From Steroidobacteraceae bacterium (GTDB taxonomy: Bacteria > Pseudomonadota > Gammaproteobacteria > Steroidobacterales > Steroidobacteraceae): a DNA stretch of 8,325 bases. Every line of letters starts with the position of its first letter. Within the stretch, counting starts at the first letter, position 1. Of the stretch, positions 1 to 7,002 are shown one piece after another. The notes beneath the pieces were generated by a model. It was not told where the DNA came from. It saw nothing but the letters and a program-made list of their open reading frames with translations, and did no database searches. A program made the position numbers and the translations under genes. The stretch lies in NCBI GenBank assembly GCA_025927665.1, contig JAICKZ010000139.1, forward strand, positions 1 through 8,325, given 5' to 3'.

Positions 1-229
1 AGTCACCGATCAGAAAAACAATATCATGACCGAAGTCCTGAAAGCGTCGAAGCTTATTGATCAAAACCGTATGACCTAAGTGCAAATCAGGCGCAGTTGG
101 ATCAAAGCCAGCTTTAACAATTAATGGATTACCGCGTTTAAGTTTCTTAAGGAGCTCGGCTTCCAGCAATAATTCCGCGCAACCGCGCTTTAATTCGGCA
201 ATTTGTTCTTCTGGCGAAATCACACTCAC
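1..229 (-). CDS. tyrS: Tyrosyl-tRNA synthetase, N-terminal part (cut by left window edge)
   Basis: This gene encodes the N-terminal 76 residues of tyrosyl-tRNA synthetase, the cytoplasmic class I enzyme that activates tyrosine with ATP and loads it onto tRNA-Tyr. The visible part contains the start of the Rossmann catalytic domain. The segment GFDPTAPDLHLGH (about residues 41-53) carries the class I HIGH signature as HLGH, and it is followed by a typical NKLRRFQDFGH helix and VFLIGD strand. This pattern fits the bacterial TyrRS type found in Pseudomonas and relatives. The KMSKS loop and the tRNA-binding domain lie outside the window. I chose the GTG start at 229 because GGGAG at 236-240 lies 6 bases upstream. 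A second in-frame GTG at 223 would be spaced too far from it. The gene is divergent from the M23 endopeptidase gene. Identification is firm; the exact start is slightly less so. Confidence 0.93.
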   Translation of the reverse strand, partial: MSVISPEEQIAELKRGCAELLLEAELLKKLKRGNPLIVKAGFDPTAPDLHLGHTVLINKLRRFQDFGHDIVFLIGD

Positions 230-398
230 AATCAACTCCCAAAATAAATTTATACTTAAAAATATACTGAACTCTATGCTGTTTCCAACAATGTATGCAA
301 TGAATCTTGCGAATCACATTACAGAATATTCACGGCTGTTGACGATTGGACTCACAATCACTACCGTTACAGCTTAAGAAGAATAGCGAGGAAGCGAT
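230..398. promoter_or_regulatory. Divergent intergenic region between tyrS and the M23 peptidase gene
   Basis: This 169-bp region must hold the promoters of both flanking genes. The part next to tyrS is very AT-rich (about 240-270). It contains TATAAA read on the minus strand (254-249), a possible tyrS -10 box, and two TATACT hexamers on the plus strand (251-256 and 263-268). For the peptidase gene another candidate is TTGACG at 339-344 with the weak -10 TACCGT at 362-367, spaced 17 bases, which would give a leader of about 25 bases. None of these is convincing alone. I saw no T-box-like leader or strong hairpin. The ribosome binding site of the plus-strand gene is GAGGA at 388-392. Confidence 0.4.
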
Positions 399-1754
399 GT
401 GAATCTGCGCGATAAAACTCTGCCATCTCCATTGCGCGCGGCCTCGCCCTATTTGCGCTGGTCGATGATTAGTTTGGCGTTACCGTTAGTAGTCGGCGTT
501 ATTGCATACAAAGTATTTTCGCCGGACATCAAGACAGCGACTATAGCTACGGAGAGTTCCGCGATCGCAAGTACTCAAGCTATTATTCAGCCTTCAGCCG
601 TTACTGCTTTAGAGAAACCATCGGATAGCACGATCGAATACATCGTTAAGCGTAATGATACGTTGGAACATGTATTTCGCGAATACAATATAAGCCTCAA
701 CGATTTGGCTATGATTCGTATCTTGCCGGATGTAAGACGTGTATTGGACTTACTGAAACCTGGCGATTCAATTTCGCTTTCTTATATTGACGGCGCACTG
801 CAATCACTACGACGACGGCTCAGCAATACTGAGCTACTGACTGTAACGCGCAATGGCACGGGCACGGGCTTCACTTCTGCAATTGTCAGCACACCTGTTG
901 ATATCAAAGTTACAACTGTACATGGCGTTGTGGATTCATCCTTGTATGCTGCAGCACACGATGCGGGATTAAGTGCAGACGTGATCATGCGTATGGCGAA
1001 TGATATTTTTGGTTGGGATATCGATTTCGCTTTGGATATTCGCGCAGGAGATGAATTCACAGTTAGTTACGAACAACAATATCGCGGCAATGAATATCTT
1101 GGTGATGGTCGTATTCTTGCCGCAGAGTTCATCAATGATCATCATGTTTATCGCGCGGTACACTTTAACTCAACTGACGGCACGATCAGCAGTTACTTCA
1201 CACCTGAAGGTCGCAGCATGCAGAAACAATTCTTGCGAGCGCCAGTCGATTTCACGCGTATCAGCTCCGGTTTTTCGTTAGCACGACTGCATCCGATTCT
1301 GAATACGATTCGCGCCCATAAAGGTATTGATTATGCCGCGCCAACTGGCACTCCGATTAAAGCTGCAGGTGATGGCAAGGTGGAATTTATGGGGGTTCGT
1401 GGTGGGTACGGTAACGCGATTGTGCTTGATCATGGCGCGGGCATAACAACGTTGTATGGACACTTGTCGAAGTTTGCAAGCATTCACACCGGTGCACGCG
1501 TAATTCAAGGACAAATCATTGGCTATGTCGGTCGCACCGGTGCAGCAACCGGTCCTCACCTGCACTATGAATATCACCTCAATGGCGTCTATAAAGATCC
1601 ACGCACTGTGGCGCTGCCAGATGCTCGGCCTATTCCCATGTCCTATCTTGCCGAATTTCATCATCAAGCGGATGAGCTGCTTGCTGGACTCGACCGCAGC
1701 ATACAAGCTAATGTGCATGTTGCTGCTCCAATATCGGTGCAAGCTCGTAATTAG
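399..1754 (+). CDS. Membrane-anchored M23 peptidoglycan DD-endopeptidase (MepM/OapA type)
   Basis: This 451-residue protein is a predicted zinc endopeptidase that cuts peptide cross-links in peptidoglycan in the periplasm, allowing wall growth. Residues 21-40 form one hydrophobic segment after a basic N-terminus, so it is probably an inner-membrane anchor or uncleaved signal. Residues about 79-150 resemble the OapA/LysM-like wall-binding domain (EYIVKRNDTLEHVF). Residues about 178-300 match the Csd3-type second domain. The LytM domain covers about 300-402 and is complete: zinc ligands H307 and D311 (HKGID), H355 (YGHLS), and the HLH motif with H387 and H389. Length is close to that of E. coli MepM (about 440). 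The start is GTG at 399, with GAGGA 6 bases upstream; the ATG at 397 is out of frame and reads straight into TGA. In Pseudomonas the equivalent gene, as I recall, is also divergent from tyrS but followed by anmK; here ppk1 follows. The family is firm; the exact bond cleaved is inferred. Confidence 0.92.
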   Translation: MNLRDKTLPSPLRAASPYLRWSMISLALPLVVGVIAYKVFSPDIKTATIATESSAIASTQAIIQPSAVTALEKPSDSTIEYIVKRNDTLEHVFREYNISLNDLAMIRILPDVRRVLDLLKPGDSISLSYIDGALQSLRRRLSNTELLTVTRNGTGTGFTSAIVSTPVDIKVTTVHGVVDSSLYAAAHDAGLSADVIMRMANDIFGWDIDFALDIRAGDEFTVSYEQQYRGNEYLGDGRILAAEFINDHHVYRAVHFNSTDGTISSYFTPEGRSMQKQFLRAPVDFTRISSGFSLARLHPILNTIRAHKGIDYAAPTGTPIKAAGDGKVEFMGVRGGYGNAIVLDHGAGITTLYGHLSKFASIHTGARVIQGQIIGYVGRTGAATGPHLHYEYHLNGVYKDPRTVALPDARPIPMSYLAEFHHQADELLAGLDRSIQANVHVAAPISVQARN

Positions 1755-1841
1755 AGTGTTCACAAATTCTGCGTGCACAGCGTCACACTCACGTCATACA
1801 TAACAGAGTATCCTCATATTCCCGTTTAGATTCCAATCATC

Positions 1842-3920
1842 ATGCTCGACGTGAATTTGCAAGCACCGGAACTCTATATTAATCGCGAGCTCTCTTTGTT
1901 GGCGTTCAACGAACGTGTGCTTGCCCAAGCTCAAGATGAATCGCTACCCATGTTGGAACGTATTCGTTTCCTATGTATCTCTTGCGCAAATCTTGATGAG
2001 TTTTTTGAAATACGTGTGGCTGGCCTGCATCAGCGACTTGAATTGGGATCCACGGCCGGCGGTATTGATGGCCTGACTGTCCAAGAACAACTCACTGCCA
2101 TTCATGAACGTTGTCTTAAATTGGTAAGCGATCAATATGCAGCGCTTAACCAAGTGTTATTTCCAGCTTTAGAAGCAAAAGGAATTCGTTTCCTCAATCC
2201 CAGCAACATGACACAACAACAGCGCGACTGGCTGGGTAGTTATTTCGCTACAGAGATCGAACCCGTTTTAACACCATTAGGCCTTGATCCTGCACGTCCA
2301 TTTCCACGCATTCAAAACAAGAGTCTGAATTTTATTGTACGTTTGAGCGGCGTCGATGCATTCGGTCGCGAAGCCACACTGGCGGTTGTGCAAGTGCCAC
2401 GCGCACTACCACGCATTATAAAAATTCCGCCTACTGCCGATGCCAAAGGCACAACTTCATTTGTGTTTCTCTCTGCAATCATGTCCATGTACGTTGCGAA
2501 TTTATTCAGTGGCATGACTGTAGCGGGTTGTTGGCAATTTCGGGTTACGCGCAATAGCGATCTGTTTGTGGATGATGAAGAAGTGGAAGATATGTTGCGT
2601 GCGGTTGAAGGTGAACTTGCACATCGTCGCTATGGTGACACCGTACGACTTGAAACTTCAATGGATTGCCCAACTGATATTACTCACTTTCTGTTAAAGC
2701 AATTTGAGCTAGATAGTAATGATTTATTTCAGGTGGATGGCCCAGTCAATCTGAACCGACTGATGGCGATTTATGATCTGGTAGATCGTCCCGATCTGAA
2801 ATATCCATTGTTCACGCCCGTCATTCCAAAAAGCATCGCCGGCAAAGACGATCTATTTGCAGTCATGCGTGAAAGCGACGTCATGATGTTTCATCCTTAT
2901 CAATCGTTCGCGCCCATTATTGAATTCCTGCGGCAAGCGGCCAATGACACAAATGTACTGGCCATCAAACAGACGCTATACCGCACTGGGCCCGATTCAA
3001 TGATTGTAGACGCGCTAGTAAACGCAGCACGCGCTGGCAAGGAAGTAACTGTCATCATTGAATTGATGGCGCGCTTCGATGAAGCGGCAAATATAGCGCT
3101 GGCAAATCGCCTGCAAGAAGCTGGCGCTCATGTGATGTATGGCGTCGTTGGATTTAAAACACATGCAAAACTGATTATGGTTGTGCGACGTGAGAATGGT
3201 CAGTTGCGACGTTACTGTCATTTAGGCACGGGCAATTATCATCCAAAGACCGCGCGCGCATACACGGATTATGGCCTGTTTACATCTGACAAAGCGATTG
3301 GTGAGGACCTACACGAATTATTTTTGCAACTTACCAGCCCCACACGCATTCAACCTTTAAAGAAGTTATTGCAGTCACCTTTTACATTGCACACAGCATT
3401 ACTGAGCAAGATTCAGCGTGAGATTGAACACAAACAACGCGGCGAATCTGCACGCATTATTGCAAAGATGAATGCTTTGATTGATCCGCAAATCATTCAG
3501 GCTTTATATCAAGCCTCGATGGCAGGTGTAAAAATTGATTTGATTGTGCGGGGCATCTGCGCGTTGCGACCAGGATTGCCGGGGATATCAGACAATATTC
3601 AAGTACGGTCAATCGTCGGTCGTTTTCTCGAACACTCACGAGTTTATTATTTTCACAATGCGGGTGATACAGAATTGTATCTGGCAAGCGCCGACTGGAT
3701 GGAGCGCAATTTCTTTCGTCGTATCGAAGTTGCATTTCCTGTGCAGTCCGTACGCTATTGTGAACGTATCATTAGCGATCTTGAAAATTACTTACGTGAT
3801 AATACTCAAGCATGGTTGCTACAAGCAGATGGCAGTTACATCAAAGCATATGCGGACAAACAATCTCAAGTTACCGCACAACAAGAGTTCTTGACAAGAA
3901 TCACTGGCGCGAACAAATAA
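1842..3920 (+). CDS. ppk1: Polyphosphate kinase 1
   Basis: This 692-residue enzyme reversibly transfers the gamma phosphate of ATP to a growing inorganic polyphosphate chain, linked to stress survival, phosphate storage and motility. It is full length (E. coli PPK1 is 688). The order is: N domain from about 10 to 110 with RELSLLAFNERVL and the ATP-contacting Asn at N50 (CANLDEFFEIR); a head domain to about 320; then two phospholipase-D-like catalytic domains. H441 in FKTHAK is the expected autophosphorylated histidine (E. coli H435), and H598 in LEHSRVYYF matches E. coli H592. R381 and R411 match the phosphate- and magnesium-binding arginines. HLGTGNYHPKTAR at 460-472 is the usual signature. 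No key residue is missing. The ATG start at 1842 has no clear ribosome binding site, yet the conserved N-terminus begins soon after, so a much later start is unlikely. It follows the M23 gene by 87 bp and may be co-transcribed or have its own promoter. No ppx or ppk2 is in the window. Confidence 0.97.
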   Translation: MLDVNLQAPELYINRELSLLAFNERVLAQAQDESLPMLERIRFLCISCANLDEFFEIRVAGLHQRLELGSTAGGIDGLTVQEQLTAIHERCLKLVSDQYAALNQVLFPALEAKGIRFLNPSNMTQQQRDWLGSYFATEIEPVLTPLGLDPARPFPRIQNKSLNFIVRLSGVDAFGREATLAVVQVPRALPRIIKIPPTADAKGTTSFVFLSAIMSMYVANLFSGMTVAGCWQFRVTRNSDLFVDDEEVEDMLRAVEGELAHRRYGDTVRLETSMDCPTDITHFLLKQFELDSNDLFQVDGPVNLNRLMAIYDLVDRPDLKYPLFTPVIPKSIAGKDDLFAVMRESDVMMFHPYQSFAPIIEFLRQAANDTNVLAIKQTLYRTGPDSMIVDALVNAARAGKEVTVIIELMARFDEAANIALANRLQEAGAHVMYGVVGFKTHAKLIMVVRRENGQLRRYCHLGTGNYHPKTARAYTDYGLFTSDKAIGEDLHELFLQLTSPTRIQPLKKLLQSPFTLHTALLSKIQREIEHKQRGESARIIAKMNALIDPQIIQALYQASMAGVKIDLIVRGICALRPGLPGISDNIQVRSIVGRFLEHSRVYYFHNAGDTELYLASADWMERNFFRRIEVAFPVQSVRYCERIISDLENYLRDNTQAWLLQADGSYIKAYADKQSQVTAQQEFLTRITGANK

Positions 3921-3950
3921 CAAGTCAGTTGCGCACCAATACATTTCCGG

Positions 3951-4886
3951 TCATGAATTTCCAATCGTATCAGCAATAGTAACGCAAGATCTTGTGATTG
4001 GTATGTTGATGGAGGAACATGAATCTCTTAATAGCTGAACAAGAAACGGATCATCGTTCCGAATCATCGCATGTGAGCCAAGCTCAACGCTCACTATAGG
4101 AAGCCGGTCATATTTCAGCACAATATATGGAATCAGGCGATCTCCTCGTTTGCGAGTGCGCTCCTTAATAGAAACGCTCTCAACGTGAGATGACCCTTCA
4201 GCATTGATTACAATAAGCCGCCATTCTTCTTCAACATGAAAGCGCTGAGCTTTTATCACAGGCGCTAAAGTCCATATGCCTAAAGCGGCCACCCTAACTG
4301 CAAACTCGCATAACTTGTCACGGTCGCTTTGAGGGCAACCTGACATTCGACTTTTCAGGAGCTGTGCGATGTCTATGATAAATTGACCAATCAATTGCTC
4401 CTGAATAGTTGATTCGTAAATCACAGGTAGAAATAGTGTACCCGGCACTACGATAGGCTTCATTCCAAAAGCTAAAGCGATGCCTTTACCTGCCTCGCCA
4501 TATTCATTCCAATGTCCGCGCCCATCTGCGTTCGCACGAAAAGATACGACATATGCACTCCAGTTTAGATCACTGAGAAGCTGCGAACATTTAATATCCA
4601 ACAATGAAATCAGCTCTGACACAGGCAGTGGATCAGCACTTACCCGTGACTCTAATAGCAATTGCTTTGCCAAAGATAGTGCATAACCAATTTCCGTCTC
4701 ATCCAATGATGCAGTAGCACGTGTAGCCCATAGAGAACGTGAGCTGAGTATTCCCTTCGCGCCATCGATGTTTGTGAAATGATATACCGGATGCGGATAG
4801 TTTCGATTCCTACCAACATTTTCCAATGCTTCGGTTATGATATTTTCTGACGCCTGACCAAATTCCGAAATACTTTTAGCGATCAT
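3951..4886 (-). CDS. DUF2971 domain protein of unknown function
   Basis: This is probably a cytoplasmic protein of 311 residues from the ATG at 4886. An in-frame TTG at 4907 would give 318 and an 8-bp overlap with the upstream gene. I prefer the ATG because AAGAG at 4897-4901 lies 10 bases upstream, while nothing resembling a ribosome binding site precedes the TTG. The landmarks of the DUF2971 family are present: VYHFTNIDGAKGILSSRSLWA near residues 34-54, an acidic SLDETEIG, FRANADGRGHWNEYGEAGKGIALAF near 116-140, and a late VEEEWRLIV near 218-226. No signal peptide or membrane segment is visible. The family has no settled biochemical role that I can cite; the opening HFT...GIL motif resembles that of DarT-like ADP-ribosyltransferases, which is a weak analogy only. 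It lies directly behind the COG0523 GTPase gene on the same strand, so the two are probably co-transcribed, and it converges with ppk1 with a 30-bp gap. Confidence 0.8.
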   Translation of the reverse strand: MIAKSISEFGQASENIITEALENVGRNRNYPHPVYHFTNIDGAKGILSSRSLWATRATASLDETEIGYALSLAKQLLLESRVSADPLPVSELISLLDIKCSQLLSDLNWSAYVVSFRANADGRGHWNEYGEAGKGIALAFGMKPIVVPGTLFLPVIYESTIQEQLIGQFIIDIAQLLKSRMSGCPQSDRDKLCEFAVRVAALGIWTLAPVIKAQRFHVEEEWRLIVINAEGSSHVESVSIKERTRKRGDRLIPYIVLKYDRLPIVSVELGSHAMIRNDDPFLVQLLRDSCSSINIPITRSCVTIADTIGNS

Positions 4887-4899
4887 TAACTTTTCACTC

Positions 4900-5931
4900 T
4901 TAATCAATCGTCATTGATTGCCACCAAATATCCCACTGATCCCAATCAACCTTAACATTTTCCTTCATCTGCACTTCAACACGACTGTCTTGCCGCCATG
5001 CAATTTCGCGTAGTTCGAATTGATTGCTCCACCGTTGAATCAAATGCCAACGATCAATACCTGTACGCAGTACAGCTTTGAAACGTTCAACATTTTTGAA
5101 TAAGACATTATCATTTGCAAACCAAGACTCGATCTTATTCGTATCAAATATTATTTCGTTGGAAAAAACCCAACCGCATGCGTGGCGGCCTAAATAGTGA
5201 TGTGTCTTTGCATGTGTAACAAAATTGGCAATCTTCACCGTGCGAGATACAAGCGCAACATCATGAACATGATGATGCGATGATGCTTGATTGAAAAAAC
5301 TGAATGCAGCGTTTGGCGGAAATAAAGCCAACTTTGGCAATACACCCTGTTCGCTGAACCCGATAAATCGCTTTAGCGGAAACAACTCTCTTGCCCAACT
5401 CGCAAAATGCTCACGTACATTTGCATCGGCCAACTCTGCTTTGGACAATAACACCACATCAGCGACATCGATTTGATTGCGCATGGTAGTTGTCATCGCA
5501 TCAAGGTTTTCTATCTGTTGCGGTTCTATCAATGCAATGGCACTTAGTAGTCTGATTGCACCACTACGTTCAAATCCACGTAACTCTTCAATGACTGAAC
5601 CCGGATGACCAATACCTGAAGGTTCGATCAGTATGCGTGTGGGCAACGCTTCATTTGCTAATAATGCTGACAGCTGTCGACGAAAATCTTCTTCTCCCGT
5701 GCAGCACAAACAACCGCCGGGAATCATGCGCACATCGTAACTGCCACGTGCTGCAGTTGCCAGTGTTAACGTATCAATACCCGTATCCGTAAATTCGTTG
5801 AGTATGACCACCCACGATTCATGTGACGGCTTATTGGCTAATAACTTCGCAATCGCGGTCGTTTTGCCAGCGCCGAGGGCGCCACAAATAATGTTTACGG
5901 GAACGACTTGCTTATTGCGTATGGATATCAT
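4900..5931 (-). CDS. COG0523/CobW-family GTPase, probable zinc or metal chaperone (YeiR-like)
   Basis: This 343-residue protein belongs to the G3E family of P-loop GTPases, whose COG0523 members deliver metal, often zinc, to client proteins in the cytoplasm. The Walker A loop is GALGAGKT (residues 17-24), followed by VILNEFTDTGID (42-53). The metal-binding CxCC motif appears in PGGCLCCTG with C74, C76 and C77, then ILIEPSGIGHP (100-110). A histidine cluster, HHHVH at 219-223, and further scattered histidines to about 250 could bind metal. The C-terminal CobW domain spans about 230-314 (GRHACGWVFSNEIIFD). The pattern is nearest to E. coli YeiR as I remember it. The guanine-specificity motif reads SKAE (163-166) instead of NKxD. 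No cobalamin gene is near, so a CobW role in B12 synthesis is not supported. The ATG at 5931 has no clear ribosome binding site, but it lies just ahead of the P-loop and the next Met is residue 69. No Zur-like palindrome was seen upstream. The gene is divergent from the LysR gene. Confidence 0.9.
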   Translation of the reverse strand: MISIRNKQVVPVNIICGALGAGKTTAIAKLLANKPSHESWVVILNEFTDTGIDTLTLATAARGSYDVRMIPGGCLCCTGEEDFRRQLSALLANEALPTRILIEPSGIGHPGSVIEELRGFERSGAIRLLSAIALIEPQQIENLDAMTTTMRNQIDVADVVLLSKAELADANVREHFASWARELFPLKRFIGFSEQGVLPKLALFPPNAAFSFFNQASSHHHVHDVALVSRTVKIANFVTHAKTHHYLGRHACGWVFSNEIIFDTNKIESWFANDNVLFKNVERFKAVLRTGIDRWHLIQRWSNQFELREIAWRQDSRVEVQMKENVKVDWDQWDIWWQSMTID

Positions 5932-5999
5932 GGGCGCGGAGTTTGGAATCTGCTAAGTTACCAAAGACTGAAAACATTTATTGTTGAGATTGAATTCCC
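5932..5999. promoter_or_regulatory. Divergent control region between COG0523 GTPase and LysR-type regulator
   Basis: These 68 bases separate the start codons of two divergent genes, the classical layout in which a LysR-type regulator represses itself and activates its neighbour. The part next to the regulator is AT-rich (about 5966-5995). A loose ATT...AAT arrangement at 5980-5995 would allow a T-N11-A LysR box, but such matches are common by chance. I did not find the spaced ATAG...CTAT pattern of a full OxyR site or a Zur-type palindrome. The role is inferred from position only. Confidence 0.35.
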
Positions 6000-6980
6000 A
6001 TGACGTTGACTGAATTGCGTTACATCGTTGCGCTGTCGCAAGAGCAGCATTTCGGACGCGCGGCCGAGCGCTGTCATGTCAGTCAACCAACATTAAGCAT
6101 TGCAATTAAAAGACTCGAAGAAGAACTCGGCGTTATTCTTTTTGAACGCGGCAAACAAGGTATTTTAGTAACTCCTTTAGGACAACGCATCGTCGACATT
6201 GCAACTACAATGCTCGATCAAGCTGCACATATAAAAGATGTTGCCAACGCCGATCAGGAACAGTTGCGCGGACCGCTGGCCCTCGGCACCCTGCCCACCA
6301 TCGGCCCTTATTTGCTGCCGCAATTCATTCCATTGTTGCAGGAAATGGCCGCTGATTTATCGTTGTATGTTGAAGAAGACCACCAAGCGTCGCTGATAAC
6401 AAAATTACGTGATGGCGAACTTGATGCAGTTCTGGTCACCGCACCGTTCGCGGAACCGGACATTGTTGCGCTGCCTTTGTTCGACGAACCTTTTGTGTTG
6501 TTAATGCCAACCAATCATCGTCTGGCCAGTCGTGAAGCAATTACTGCCAGCGACTTGAACCCGGCTGAGATATTACTACTCCAGGACGGGCATGCATTCC
6601 GTGATCAAGTGCTGCATGCTTTTCCACATTTACGTCCTACCGAACATACAAGGGAAAATTCACGCAAATTTATTCAGGGCAGTACACTCGAAACGCTGCG
6701 CCACATGGTGGCTTCTGGCTTGGGTTTGGCCATTCTGCCGCAAACCGCCGCCGACACCTCGCCTTATTCCAGAAGCTTTCTAATCAGCAAATGCTTTGCC
6801 GAACCCATTCCCAAACGCACCTTATGCCTTGCTTGGCGAGTGAGTTTTCCACGACATAAGGCAATTGATTTGTTACGCAGAGCAATTCAAGCCAGCAGCT
6901 CGGCGTACTGGAATTACAATACATCGCTCGATCAGATCACCGGTTCGGTCGGAGTGCTGGTAGAAAATCGCGATTGGTAG
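6000..6980 (+). CDS. OxyR-like LysR-family regulator lacking the redox cysteines
   Basis: This 326-residue DNA-binding transcription regulator resembles OxyR along almost its whole length. The winged helix-turn-helix is residues about 1-60 (HFGRAAERCHVSQPTLS at 17-33), followed by a linker helix and a LysR substrate-binding domain with GTLPTIGPYLLP at 96-107, LFDEPFVLLMP at 160-170, LLLQDGHAFRDQ at 192-203 and STLETLRHMVASGLGLAILP at 228-247. Numbering runs in step with E. coli OxyR. H198 and R201 of the peroxide pocket are kept, but residue 199 is Ala (codon GCA) and 208 is Phe where OxyR has Cys. Position 143 is also Ala instead of Cys, and 129 appears to be Gln instead of Thr. The remaining cysteines are C25, C265 and C276. 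The C-terminus extends about 20 residues beyond E. coli OxyR (305 aa). The protein therefore probably senses something other than peroxide, or acts constitutively. It is divergent from the COG0523 GTPase gene and 22 bp ahead of the halogenase gene. The ribosome binding site is weak. Confidence 0.9.
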   Translation: MTLTELRYIVALSQEQHFGRAAERCHVSQPTLSIAIKRLEEELGVILFERGKQGILVTPLGQRIVDIATTMLDQAAHIKDVANADQEQLRGPLALGTLPTIGPYLLPQFIPLLQEMAADLSLYVEEDHQASLITKLRDGELDAVLVTAPFAEPDIVALPLFDEPFVLLMPTNHRLASREAITASDLNPAEILLLQDGHAFRDQVLHAFPHLRPTEHTRENSRKFIQGSTLETLRHMVASGLGLAILPQTAADTSPYSRSFLISKCFAEPIPKRTLCLAWRVSFPRHKAIDLLRRAIQASSSAYWNYNTSLDQITGSVGVLVENRDW

Positions 6981-7002
6981 CATTTGCTGGTACATTGCGC
7001 CC

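Noticed and set aside
1278..1778. Minus-strand open frame of 166 codons under the M23 gene
   Set aside because: It lies opposite the complete LytM domain, has no recognisable domain or ribosome binding site, and its sequence looks like an antisense by-product of codon use.
1755..1841. Possible terminator around the near-palindrome CTGCGTGCACAG
   Set aside because: The stem is short and imperfect and no run of T follows, so it does not look like a rho-independent terminator.
3544..3894. Plus-strand open frame of 116 codons inside ppk1
   Set aside because: It overlaps the conserved catalytic C-terminal part of PPK1 in another frame and shows no family features.
3921..3950. Bidirectional terminator between the convergent ppk1 and DUF2971 genes
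   Set aside because: The 30-bp gap holds no GC-rich hairpin or T-tract.
4887..4907. TTG start at 4907 for the DUF2971 gene
   Set aside because: No ribosome binding site precedes it, while the ATG at 4886 has AAGAG upstream; it stays possible through translational coupling.
4900..5931. Assignment of the GTPase as CobW of cobalamin synthesis
   Set aside because: No cobalamin gene is nearby, and the sequence is nearer to the YeiR-like group, so only the wider COG0523 family is claimed.
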